Origin: Deltaproteobacteria bacterium
Lineage (GTDB): Bacteria > Desulfobacterota > Syntrophia > Syntrophales > Smithellaceae
Length of the DNA stretch: 42,574 nt
NCBI GenBank assembly: GCA_025361065.1
Contig: JANYAY010000058.1
Location: forward strand, 1 to 42,574
Direction of reading: 5' to 3'
Shown here: positions 7,668 to 15,835 of the stretch, one piece after another
Position numbering within the stretch: position 1 is the first letter of the stretch
How the letters are laid out: each line of letters starts with the position of its first letter
Translations under genes and position numbers: made by a program
The notes under the pieces: model-generated
Seen by the model: only the letters and a program-made list of their open reading frames with translations
What the model was told of the DNA's origin: nothing
Databases searched by the model: none

Positions 7668-9188
7668 CTAATTTTCTTCCAGCCGGTTTTTTAAAATTCT
7701 CTTTAGAACCTTTCCTGATTGATTGCGAGGAAATTCTTCCACAAATATTATTTTTTTGGGTATTTTGTAATGGGCTATTTTCCCCTGGAGGGCGGCCAGA
7801 ATTTCATTTTCCGTAAGGGGCGCATTTTGCTGCAAGATAACAAAAGCAGCAACAACTTCGCCCCGTTTGGGGTCAGACATGCCGACGGCGGCGGCCTCCT
7901 TTATCTGCGGCAGTGTCTGAATTGCCCGTTCTACTTCCACCGGATAAATATTTTCGCCGGAAGAAATTATCATCTCTACTTTCCGCCCGACAATATAAAC
8001 AAACCCGTCTTCATCGCGCCGGCCCATGTCGCCGGTGTGAAACCAGCCGCCTTTCATCGCAACTCCGGTTGCGGCTTCTTTCCCCCAGTAACCGGCAAAT
8101 ACATTGGGTCCTTTGACAAGGATTTCTCCGGATGCAAGCGGAGGAAGATCATTGCCCTGGTCATCGACAATGCGCAAGTTAACATGAAATACTTCTTTGC
8201 CGACGGATCCGGCCTTACTGATCGAATCTTCCAGGTCCAGTGAAGTCAGGCGTCCAGTTTCCGTCAGGGCATATCCCTGCACGAATCCGACACCCTTTTC
8301 CTCCTGATATTTTTTAATTACCGGCAGGGGGATGGGTGCGCCGCCGGAAATAAAGAAATGGACATGGGAAAGGTCGGCACTTTTCCATTCTTCCGCTTCG
8401 GCCATAAGCTGAAACATTACGGGCACGGCAAACATGTAGTTTATTTTTTCTTTGCAGATCATGCTCAGTACTTCGGAGGCATTATAAAAGCTGCTGATCA
8501 CGATGCTGCCTCCGGCATAAATAATCGGTGTCACCGAAGCCGCCAGGGCGCCGATGTGAAAGAGCGGAGCAACAACCAGCGATTTGTAGGAACGATCAAC
8601 ACCGTAACCTAAAAGGGAATGAATCGCCCCGAATAAAATATTTTGATGGGTTAACACCGCGCCTTTCGGGTCACCGGTGGTGCCGGACGTATACATGATG
8701 AAAAGCGGGTCTTGCAGGTCCACCTCATCGATAATCGGCGGTTCGGCGGCGGAATATTGATTTACATAATCAGAAAATAACGCATCTCCGGGAAGTTCTC
8801 CTCCCTGCCGTAGATACTTTTTTACAAAAACACCTGCTGCTTTAATCTCCTCAGTTTTCGCGGCAAATTCGTCACAATAAATTAACAGGCAGGGTCCGGA
8901 ATCTTTAACGATGTATACCAACTCCGGCACTGCCAGCCGGAAATTCAGCGGTACCATGATGGCGCCAGTTTTAGCACAGGCAAAGAATATTTCCAGAAAC
9001 TCGCTGCAATTGGACATGAGCAGGGCTACGCGGTCGCCCTTCATAACCCCCAGATTGCCAAGGGCGTTGGCTGTTCTATTCACACGCTCATTGAACTGCC
9101 GGTTGTTATAAACTTTCTCTTTGTCGGTCAAAAAGGGCTTTTCCGGCTGAATTATGGCCCGCTTGCTGATCCATTCACCTATATTCAA
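7668..9188 (-). CDS. AMP-forming acyl-CoA (aryl-CoA) ligase
   Basis: 506 residues of the ANL superfamily. The P-loop-like A3 motif is YTSGTTGDPKGAV, followed by the GYALTETG motif, the hinge region WFHTGDMGRRDEDGF and the C-terminal catalytic Lys in QSGKVLKR. It would activate a carboxylic acid to acyl-AMP and then to the CoA thioester (or load a carrier protein). The translation start is a TTG; the AGGAGG ribosome site ends about 10 bases upstream, and no better in-frame ATG exists near it. The gene lies between the chain-length-factor gene (15-base gap) and the acyl-CoA dehydrogenase (7-base gap). Given the ammonia-lyase in the same operon, cinnamate or coumarate is the natural substrate guess; this is inferred and the substrate pocket was not analysed. 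Confidence 0.88.
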   Translation of the reverse strand: MNIGEWISKRAIIQPEKPFLTDKEKVYNNRQFNERVNRTANALGNLGVMKGDRVALLMSNCSEFLEIFFACAKTGAIMVPLNFRLAVPELVYIVKDSGPCLLIYCDEFAAKTEEIKAAGVFVKKYLRQGGELPGDALFSDYVNQYSAAEPPIIDEVDLQDPLFIMYTSGTTGDPKGAVLTHQNILFGAIHSLLGYGVDRSYKSLVVAPLFHIGALAASVTPIIYAGGSIVISSFYNASEVLSMICKEKINYMFAVPVMFQLMAEAEEWKSADLSHVHFFISGGAPIPLPVIKKYQEEKGVGFVQGYALTETGRLTSLDLEDSISKAGSVGKEVFHVNLRIVDDQGNDLPPLASGEILVKGPNVFAGYWGKEAATGVAMKGGWFHTGDMGRRDEDGFVYIVGRKVEMIISSGENIYPVEVERAIQTLPQIKEAAAVGMSDPKRGEVVAAFVILQQNAPLTENEILAALQGKIAHYKIPKKIIFVEEFPRNQSGKVLKRILKNRLEEN

Positions 9189-9203
9189 TTTCCTTTATCC
9201 TCC

Positions 9204-10454
9204 TCAATTGGAACAGTTACCCAACACCAGATAAACGTAAGTGCCGCCGAAAGAAATACCGGCCAGCAGCGCATTATCGATTTTAATTGCCTCTTCACGT
9301 TCCCGGACGAATGCCAGTGCGATCAGGGGATCTGTCAGTCCGACAGTCGGCGGCAAAGCGTTTTTTTCGAAAGACAAGGCCAGAGCACAGGCTCTGATTC
9401 CGCCACCGGAAAAACTTTCTCCGAGAGCGCCTTTGAGAGAAGTAATCAAAGGCCGGCTGCCTTCCCCGGCAAACACTTCGGCATAGGCTGCCGCTTCGCT
9501 GCGGTCCAGTATTATGCCGCCGTTGGCTGCGGCGGAAATCACCATGATATCCTGCGGGCCGACCCCGGCATTTGCCAGCGCCCGTCCGATGGTCTTTTTT
9601 ACGCCTGCGGCGTCATTCGGCCAGCTGGTAGGCCCGGTGGGCGAGGAGCCCTGTCCAAAACCCTTTATTTCACAATACGCTTTTCGCCCTCTGGCCGCTG
9701 CCGATTCCCAGCTTTCAATACACACGATGCCGCAACCTTCTCCGGCGACTGTGCCGTTGCGGTGGAGGTCAAAAGGACGGCAGGACTCGATTTTCCCGTC
9801 TAAAGGGGAAAGCGTGGAAAACCGGGTCAGCGCTTCATAATAAAATTTGGATAAAATGTCCACACCTCCGGCAAGCATGAAGTCTGCCGCACCGCGGCGT
9901 ATTTCTGATACGGCATAGGCGATGGCCGTTTCCGCGGAAACGGCAAAATGAGTCACTGTGGTATTGACCCCGCGGAAACCAAGCTCAATGGAGGCATGCC
10001 CGGCTGGCGCATTCATAACCGTGTTCGGAACCAAAATCGGGTTGACAAAGGCGGGACCTTCTTTAAATAGTGTTTCGGCAAACTGGCAGGTTACATCGGT
10101 TGCGCCAAAAGATGTTCCCAGCAGAATGCCGATGCGGTCGCGGTTGTCGGGATTGACCGTAAGCCCGGCATCTTCCAGCGCCAGACGGGCGGCAGCTGTC
10201 GTCAGCTGTGAAATCCTGTCCATCCGCCGGATGTTTTTCACCGAGATAAAATCGCGCGGTTGAAAATTAGTAACTTCCGCACCCAGATGCGCGGGGAATG
10301 CCGATGTATCAAAAGATTGAATTGGGGCAATGGCACTCTCGCCGGCAAAAATCCGGCGGTTGAATTCTTCCTTGCCGATTCCCAGGGGCGTCACCATGCC
10401 GATACCGGTGATAACAATTCTTTTGGCGGCTCCGGTCAGTTGTTGATCATCCAT
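9204..10454 (-). CDS. chain-length-factor-like ketosynthase lacking all catalytic residues
   Basis: A 416-residue thiolase-fold protein aligned end to end with the KAS II encoded just upstream, but the catalytic triad is gone. The nucleophilic Cys is Ala171 in THFAVSAETAIAYA. The first His (NAHGT in active enzymes) is replaced in ISAAANGG, and the second His (MTAHTLG) is Glu in GALGESFS. This is the pattern of a chain-length factor, which pairs with an active ketosynthase and sets product length, as in type II PKS and in the KS-CLF pair of aryl-polyene systems. The ATG chosen overlaps the KS stop as ATGGATGA, behind AAAGGGGTG. An in-frame ATG seven codons earlier (10475) has a weaker ribosome site. 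The tight overlap fits stoichiometric production of a heterodimer. Confidence 0.88.
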   Translation of the reverse strand: MDDQQLTGAAKRIVITGIGMVTPLGIGKEEFNRRIFAGESAIAPIQSFDTSAFPAHLGAEVTNFQPRDFISVKNIRRMDRISQLTTAAARLALEDAGLTVNPDNRDRIGILLGTSFGATDVTCQFAETLFKEGPAFVNPILVPNTVMNAPAGHASIELGFRGVNTTVTHFAVSAETAIAYAVSEIRRGAADFMLAGGVDILSKFYYEALTRFSTLSPLDGKIESCRPFDLHRNGTVAGEGCGIVCIESWESAAARGRKAYCEIKGFGQGSSPTGPTSWPNDAAGVKKTIGRALANAGVGPQDIMVISAAANGGIILDRSEAAAYAEVFAGEGSRPLITSLKGALGESFSGGGIRACALALSFEKNALPPTVGLTDPLIALAFVREREEAIKIDNALLAGISFGGTYVYLVLGNCSN

Positions 10455-11697
10455 TGTGGACACCCCTTTGGTCATACTTGCCGAAGATTACCGTCGTATT
10501 ATTGCCGCCAAAGGCAAACGAATTGGAAAGCACGATGCGCAGGTCGGCCGGCCGTGCGCCACTGGTCACGTAATCCAGGTCGCACAGCGGGTCAGGATTG
10601 CGATAATTGATAGTCGGCGGTATAAAGCCCTGCGAAAGTGCGAGGATGGAAACAATGCCTTCCAGGGCACCGGCCGCACCCAGCGTGTGGGCAGTCATGG
10701 CTTTGGTCGAACTTACCGGAAGGGATTTGGCCCGCGGGCCGAACACTTCCTTAATCGCTTTTGTTTCCATGATATCATTGACCGAAGTTGCCGTTCCGTG
10801 GGCATTGATGTAATCAATATCTTCGCTTGTAAGGCCGCTATCTTTCAGGGCCGCCTGCATGGAACGGACGGCGCCGGAGGCTTTTTCATCAGGCGCCGTC
10901 ATATGGAAAGAATCGCAGGTGACGCCGTAGCCGAGAACTTCACCATATATTTTAGCTCCTCTGGCCAAAGCCGCATCCAATGATTCCAGAACCATTATTG
11001 CCGCCGCTTCGCCCAGAGATAAGCCCGCGCGGTCTCTATCGAATGGATGGCAGGTTCCCGGGTCGAGTGATTTTAAAGCATTAAAGGCCGCGTAAGTAAT
11101 CCGGCACATGGGCTCCACTCCACCTACGATCATCGTCTGCGCCTGGCCGCCCGCAATTAAATCCCGCGCATAACCGATGGCCGTGGCTCCCGCCGAGCAG
11201 GCCGTCATAAATGTTGCTTTGGGGCCGGACAGTCCGAAACCGGAAGCGATACGATCGGCGGAAGATGCGCAGTAGACGGTGGAAAGCTTGGAAAAACGTG
11301 CATCTCTGCCGTTTTTTTCCAACAAATCTTTATAAAATGATTCCGCTTCGAGAAGCCCGCCGGAACCGCCGCCGATTACTACACCCGTTTCTTCAGTCAA
11401 CTGTCGCGGCATTGGATAAAGGCCGGCATCGCTCAGTGCTTCCAAAGTGGCGGCAAAGGAGAGCATGTCCGCCCGGGACATTCTCTTGAGGGAAAAATCT
11501 TCCGGAATGTAATCGCGGGGAGCAAAATTCTTGATTTGGCCGCCGTTTTGACAGCGAAATCCGGCAGTTTCAAAAAGGTCTACCTGTTGGATACCGCAGA
11601 CTCCTTTGCGCAGTGCCGCAGCAAAATCAGGAATATTGTTGGCAATCGCGTTTAGCGTTCCCAATCCGGTTATTACAATTCGTTTCTTTGTTTGCAT
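10447..11697 (-). CDS. beta-ketoacyl-ACP synthase II (active ketosynthase)
   Basis: A complete 416-residue KAS II/FabF-type condensing enzyme. The catalytic residues are Cys167 (MTACSAGATAIG), His300 (INAHGTATSVND) and His337 (TKAMTAHTLGAAGA), with the conserved Lys332 and the C-terminal NSFAFGGNN loop. It would extend acyl-ACP by two carbons using malonyl-ACP. No acyl carrier protein, ketoreductase or dehydratase lies in this window, so those partners must come from primary metabolism or elsewhere. The open frame extends to 11826, but residues before MQTKKRIVITGLG are not conserved in the family. The ATG at 11697 follows GGGATTGGGA. It is the first gene of the minus-strand operon, so the promoter should lie between it and about 12000. 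Confidence 0.9.
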   Translation of the reverse strand: MQTKKRIVITGLGTLNAIANNIPDFAAALRKGVCGIQQVDLFETAGFRCQNGGQIKNFAPRDYIPEDFSLKRMSRADMLSFAATLEALSDAGLYPMPRQLTEETGVVIGGGSGGLLEAESFYKDLLEKNGRDARFSKLSTVYCASSADRIASGFGLSGPKATFMTACSAGATAIGYARDLIAGGQAQTMIVGGVEPMCRITYAAFNALKSLDPGTCHPFDRDRAGLSLGEAAAIMVLESLDAALARGAKIYGEVLGYGVTCDSFHMTAPDEKASGAVRSMQAALKDSGLTSEDIDYINAHGTATSVNDIMETKAIKEVFGPRAKSLPVSSTKAMTAHTLGAAGALEGIVSILALSQGFIPPTINYRNPDPLCDLDYVTSGARPADLRIVLSNSFAFGGNNTTVIFGKYDQRGVHNG

Positions 11698-12036
11698 TCC
11701 CAATCCCGAGATTATTATTTGCGGCCGTTTTTCAAGTGGCTGAAACTTAGATTGGGCGGGGGAAAAAGTCAAATAAATATTACAATTGATAATATCACAG
11801 TTCCCGCCGGCACGCCGAAATAACATCTCAATCTTGATTATTGCTTCCTGTGTTTAAGCAGCCATGAGGTCTTTCCCGGCAGGCGCCAGCCGAAAGGGGT
11901 TCTTTTAAAAATCGTGATGGGCAGAAAAAGCGCTTGACACGATAATATAATTTTATTACTGATATGAATAAGATTCATAATATGAACAATATAATGTTTT
12001 AAAATTTAAATCATGGCGCCGGAGAAGGGGGTCTTT
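11698..12036. other. divergent promoter region between the two large operons
   Basis: 339 bp separate the ketosynthase start (minus) from the carboxyltransferase start (plus). The part near 11930-12010 is strikingly AT-rich compared with its surroundings. A TTGACA hexamer at 11934-11939 could serve the plus operon, but the best -10 at 17 bp (TACTGA) is poor. On the minus strand no clear -35/-10 pair was found. The palindromes at 11963-11986 are the strongest regulatory signal. No RNA gene or riboswitch fold was recognised. Confidence 0.55.
11963..11986. promoter_or_regulatory. two overlapping palindromes, probable operator
   Basis: TATGAATaagATTCATA (11963-11979) is a perfect inverted repeat with 7-bp arms. 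Its right arm is shared with a second perfect one, TTCATA-a-TATGAA (11974-11986). AT-rich palindromes of this size between divergent operons are typical targets of TetR-type acyl-CoA-responsive repressors. A TetR gene lies at 22901, but the same motif was not found in front of it, so the pairing is a guess. Confidence 0.5.
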
Positions 12037-13653
12037 ATGGATGTCATCGAAACAAGAATCGATACCCGCTCGGATGAATACCGAAAGAATTACGAAGCGA
12101 TGGAAGTCCTGGTGGCTAATCTGAAAGAGGAACTCCGGATCGCCCGGGAGGATCGTTCCGGGGCTGCCCGGAAACGTCTTCTTTCTCAGGGAAAGATGCC
12201 TGTCCGGGAAAAACTGGATTTCCTGCTGGACAGAAACACCCCATTTCTGGAGATCGCGCCGCTGGCGGCCCGCGGCATGTATGACGGAAAGATCCACGGT
12301 GCCGGTCTCGTCTCGGGAATAGGCGTCATTGCGGGCAAAGAAGTGCTGATTACCTGCAATGACGCGATGATCAAGGGGGGGGCGACCTATCCCCTGACCG
12401 TTAAAAAAAGCCTGCGCTGCCAGACGATCGTGATGGAGAACCGCCTGCCTTGCGTCACCCTGATCGATTCGGCCGGCGGTTTTTTACAGCTTCAATCCGA
12501 GGTTTTTCCGGATATCGATGACGGCGGGAGGCTTTTCTATAACCAGGCGAAAATTTCCAAGATGGGGATTCCACAGATCACGGCCGTGATGGGTTTGTGC
12601 ACCGCCGGTGGCGCTTATATACCCGCTATGTCCGATGAAGTCGTTCATGTCAAGGGAACAGGCGCAATTTTTTTAGGCGGCCCCCCTCTCGTCAAGGCGG
12701 CCACGGGTGAGGAGGTGACGGCCGACGAACTGGGGGGTGCGGACCTGCATTGCCGCGAATCCGGCGTGTCCGATTATTTTGCCGAGGATGACCGGCATGC
12801 CCTCGAGATTTTGCGTAAGATCATCAAAAATCTTCCCGCTACGGAAAAATCCCGCCTGTCCATGCAGGAGCCGGCTCCGCCCCTCTATGACCCGAAGGAG
12901 ATATACGGCATTGTCAGCCGTCAACTTAAAGTACCTTACGATGTCAGAGAAGTGATTGCGCGGATGGTTGATCGGAGTGAATTCCTGGAGTTCAAGGAAC
13001 TGTATGCCCCGACTCTGGTCTGCGGATGGGCTTATATCCATGGCTATCCGGTGGGGATCATCGGAAATAACGGCATCCTGTTTTCCGATAGCGCCCTGAA
13101 AGGCACCCAATTCATCCAGCTGTGTGACCGGCGCCAGATACCGCTCATTTTCCTCCAGAATATCAACGGGTTTATTATTGGCCGTGAGTACGAGCGGCTC
13201 GGCATTACGAAGGACGGTCACAAAATGGTCAATGCCGTGGCCAACGCAACTGTTCCCAAATTTACGGTGATGATTGGTGCATCGTACGGTGCGGGCAACT
13301 ATGCCATGTGCGGGCGGGCGTATTCACCGCGTTTCCTCTGGATGTGGCCCAATGCCGAAATTGCCGTCATGGGAGGGGAACAGGCCGCCGGTGTTCTTGT
13401 CACGTTGAGAAATGACCAGCTGGCCAAGGAGGGGGCGCCCCCGATGTCTGCCGAAGAAGTGGAACAAATCAGCGGACCGGTAATTGCCGCCGCGAGGACC
13501 GAAAGCAATGCCTATTATAGTACGGCCCAGCTTTGGGATGACGGCATTCTCGATCCGGCCGATACACGAGATGTGCTGGGGCTGGCCATATCCGCCGCCC
13601 TGAATGCTCCTATCCGCGACGATATCCTGGGATACGGCATTTTCCGGATGTAG
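12037..13653 (+). CDS. acyl-CoA carboxylase carboxyltransferase subunit (methylcrotonyl/geranyl-CoA type)
   Basis: A 538-residue biotin-dependent carboxyltransferase. The N-terminal crotonase-like half carries GKMPVREKLDFLLD, the oxyanion region DSAGGFLQLQSEVFPD and MGLCTAGGAYIPAMSDE. The C-terminal half has NGFIIGREYE and GASYGAGNYAMCGRAY. These fit MCC-beta (LiuB) and GCC-beta (AtuC) better than propionyl-CoA carboxylase. It transfers CO2 from carboxybiotin to the gamma-carbon of a 3-methyl-2-enoyl-CoA. The start at 12037 follows GGAGAAGGGGG; a further ATG 24 bases upstream lacks a ribosome site. It is the first gene of the plus-strand operon, next to the biotin carboxylase and biotin carrier genes that complete the enzyme. 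Methylcrotonyl and geranyl substrates cannot be separated here without a pocket alignment. Confidence 0.88.
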   Translation: MDVIETRIDTRSDEYRKNYEAMEVLVANLKEELRIAREDRSGAARKRLLSQGKMPVREKLDFLLDRNTPFLEIAPLAARGMYDGKIHGAGLVSGIGVIAGKEVLITCNDAMIKGGATYPLTVKKSLRCQTIVMENRLPCVTLIDSAGGFLQLQSEVFPDIDDGGRLFYNQAKISKMGIPQITAVMGLCTAGGAYIPAMSDEVVHVKGTGAIFLGGPPLVKAATGEEVTADELGGADLHCRESGVSDYFAEDDRHALEILRKIIKNLPATEKSRLSMQEPAPPLYDPKEIYGIVSRQLKVPYDVREVIARMVDRSEFLEFKELYAPTLVCGWAYIHGYPVGIIGNNGILFSDSALKGTQFIQLCDRRQIPLIFLQNINGFIIGREYERLGITKDGHKMVNAVANATVPKFTVMIGASYGAGNYAMCGRAYSPRFLWMWPNAEIAVMGGEQAAGVLVTLRNDQLAKEGAPPMSAEEVEQISGPVIAAARTESNAYYSTAQLWDDGILDPADTRDVLGLAISAALNAPIRDDILGYGIFRM

Positions 13654-13749
13654 AAGCGCAGCCGGGGGAACGCCTCCGGCGAGCGGCCAAAGTAAAGAGA
13701 ATTAAAAGAATTAAATGATCATTGCGGACCGTCCAACAGGAGAGACAGT

Positions 13750-15240
13750 ATGTTCCAGAAGATCCTGATTGCCAACAGAGGAGAAATTGCCCGACGCATT
13801 ATGAATACCTGCCGGGAGATGGGGGTGGCCACCGTTGCCGTCTATTCTGATGTGGATTGCCGGGCGATTCATGTCCTGGAGGCGGACCAGGCCGTCGCTT
13901 TGGGTGATGCCGAACCGGCGGCAAGTTACCTCAATATCGATAAAATCATTACTGCGGCAAAAGAAAGCGGGGCCGAGGCGATTCATCCCGGTTATGGATT
14001 TCTGGCCGAGAACGCAGATTTTGCCGAACGTTGCGAGCAAAACGGCCTGATCTTCATTGGTCCGCCGTCGCCAGTGATTCGTGAATTGGGGGATAAAACC
14101 GTCGCCCGGCAGACGATGATTAAAAATGGTGTGCCCGTCATTCCCGGCATGACTTCCCCCGAGTCCGACCCGGAGACCATTGCCCGCGAGGCCGATCGCC
14201 TGGGATATCCCGTCCTGATTAAAGCAGCGGCGGGAGGCGGGGGAAAGGGAATGCGCGTTGTACAAACACATGCGGAAATTCGCGAGGCCTGCCTGTCTGC
14301 CGCGAGCGAAGCGGCCAGTGCATTCGGCAACGGCTCAATCTACCTGGAAAAGTATCTGGCCCGACCCCGGCATATCGAGTTTCAGATTCTGGCCGACCGC
14401 TATGGGAATGTTGTCCACTTGCTCGAGCGGGAATGTTCCATCCAACGGCGCCACCAGAAAATCATCGAAGAAACACCGTCGCCTGTGATGACGCCGGAGC
14501 TCCGGGAGCGGATGGGAAAGGCGGCCGTCGCGGCGGCCCGCGCCTCCGGGTATGTAAATGCGGGTACGGTCGAGTTTCTGCTGGACGCCGACGGCAGCTT
14601 CTATTTTCTGGAAGTCAACACGCGCCTCCAGGTAGAACATCCGATCACCGAGATGGTGACCGGTATCGACATTGTCCGCCACCAGCTTGCGATTGCCGCC
14701 GGCGATCCGTTGACTCTGGTCCAGGAGCAGATTCAAGGACGGGGGCATGCCATTGAGTGCCGCATTTATGCGGAAGATCCGGAACAGGGATTCTATCCTT
14801 CTCCCGGCAAAATTACTTACATGAAAGAGCCGTCAGGTCCGGGAATACGCAATGATTGCGGTGTCTATTCCGGGTTTCAGGTTCCGATGGAATATGATCC
14901 CATTCTGTCCAAACTAATAGCTCACGCCGAAAACAGAGACGCCGCGATACAGCGCATGATTGCGGCGCTTTCGAGCTACGTCATTGCCGGAATCCGGACC
15001 GCCATTCCCTTTTTAATCGATGTTCTGAGGTCGGAAGCCTTCGTTGCGGGGGAGACATTCACCGATTTTGTGAGCTCCCATTTTGCTGACTGGAAACCGG
15101 AAAGAAAGGATGTCGATATCGCCCGAATTGCTTACATCATCGATGATCTGGCCTCTCAGAGAAGAACAAAAAACTTTTCCGGTGCGGGTGTCGGTGTTCC
15201 GATGTCCCCCTGGCAGAGCCTGGGCAACTGGCGACGATAG
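13750..15240 (+). CDS. biotin carboxylase subunit of acyl-CoA carboxylase
   Basis: 496 residues, a complete ATP-grasp biotin carboxylase. The N-terminal domain begins KILIANRGEIARRI. The ATP lid glycine loop is KAAAGGGGKGMRVV, and the metal and bicarbonate site is EFLLDADGSFYFLEVNTRLQVEHPITEMVTG. It carboxylates biotin using ATP and bicarbonate. MCC-alpha and GCC-alpha proteins are usually about 650 residues because the biotin-transfer and BCCP domains are fused on; here the protein stops after the carboxylase domain plus a short unconserved tail. The missing parts are encoded 44 bases downstream. The ribosome site is AGGAGAG. The 96-base gap before it holds no visible terminator, so cotranscription with the carboxyltransferase gene is likely. 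Confidence 0.9.
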   Translation: MFQKILIANRGEIARRIMNTCREMGVATVAVYSDVDCRAIHVLEADQAVALGDAEPAASYLNIDKIITAAKESGAEAIHPGYGFLAENADFAERCEQNGLIFIGPPSPVIRELGDKTVARQTMIKNGVPVIPGMTSPESDPETIAREADRLGYPVLIKAAAGGGGKGMRVVQTHAEIREACLSAASEAASAFGNGSIYLEKYLARPRHIEFQILADRYGNVVHLLERECSIQRRHQKIIEETPSPVMTPELRERMGKAAVAAARASGYVNAGTVEFLLDADGSFYFLEVNTRLQVEHPITEMVTGIDIVRHQLAIAAGDPLTLVQEQIQGRGHAIECRIYAEDPEQGFYPSPGKITYMKEPSGPGIRNDCGVYSGFQVPMEYDPILSKLIAHAENRDAAIQRMIAALSSYVIAGIRTAIPFLIDVLRSEAFVAGETFTDFVSSHFADWKPERKDVDIARIAYIIDDLASQRRTKNFSGAGVGVPMSPWQSLGNWRR

Positions 15241-15284
15241 ATCAATAACGTGCCGGATGATCGCTATTATGAGGTGAGGAAACA

Positions 15285-15809
15285 ATGAATTACAGATTCA
15301 AGACGGGTGAAGAGACGCTGACTTTTAATGCAGATCCGATCAAAGAAAATCAGCTGAAGGTTTTCACCGGGAAGAAAACGCTCGATGTTCGTTATACTGT
15401 CATCAATGACCATCACGTTCATTGCGTGGTGGACGGCGTCGGTATAAATGCCTTTATCAGCGGCGAAAAAGGCGAAAGAACCATCCTGATTCGCGGTGTG
15501 TCCTATGTCGTTTCTGATGCCGATCTTTCAGCTCAGACCAGAAAAGGTGCGCGGGATCTGACAAAACTTCCCCAGGTGATTACCCCGCCGATGCCGTCGG
15601 TCGTTGTGCGCATAATGGTTGCCGAGGGCGACAGCCTGCAGCGAGGAGACGGCGTCATTGTCCTGACGGCGATGAAGATGGAAACGACCTTGACCGCCCC
15701 TTTTCCGGGACGAGTGGCGGGAATCAACGTGTCCGTGGGTGAAAAGGTCATGCCCGGAAAGATCCTGGTGGACATCGAGAAGGAAGCGGAGGATGCCCCG
15801 GCAAAGTAA
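15285..15809 (+). CDS. biotin carboxyl carrier protein with a BT-like N-terminal domain
   Basis: 174 residues. The C-terminal 80 residues form a biotinyl/lipoyl domain with the biotinylation motif TAMKMETT, where the middle Lys carries biotin. The flanking turns PMPSVVVRIMVAEGD and PFPGRVAGINVSVGEKV are typical. The first 90 or so residues are beta-rich (RFKTGEETLTF, LDVRYTVINDHHVHCVVDG) and look like the biotin-transfer barrel that in MCC-alpha lies between the carboxylase and the carrier. Together with the preceding gene this makes a split alpha subunit. The ribosome site GAGGTGAGG precedes the ATG. The product needs a biotin protein ligase from elsewhere in the genome. Confidence 0.88.
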   Translation: MNYRFKTGEETLTFNADPIKENQLKVFTGKKTLDVRYTVINDHHVHCVVDGVGINAFISGEKGERTILIRGVSYVVSDADLSAQTRKGARDLTKLPQVITPPMPSVVVRIMVAEGDSLQRGDGVIVLTAMKMETTLTAPFPGRVAGINVSVGEKVMPGKILVDIEKEAEDAPAK

Positions 15810-15835
15810 ACATCATATATCAAGGAGGAAATCTT

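Noticed and set aside
11934-11962. Full sigma70 promoter built on TTGACA at 11934
   Set aside because: The best hexamer at 16-18 bp spacing is TACTGA or ACTGAT, and the TATAAT at 11946 is only 6 bp away; the -35 alone is not enough.
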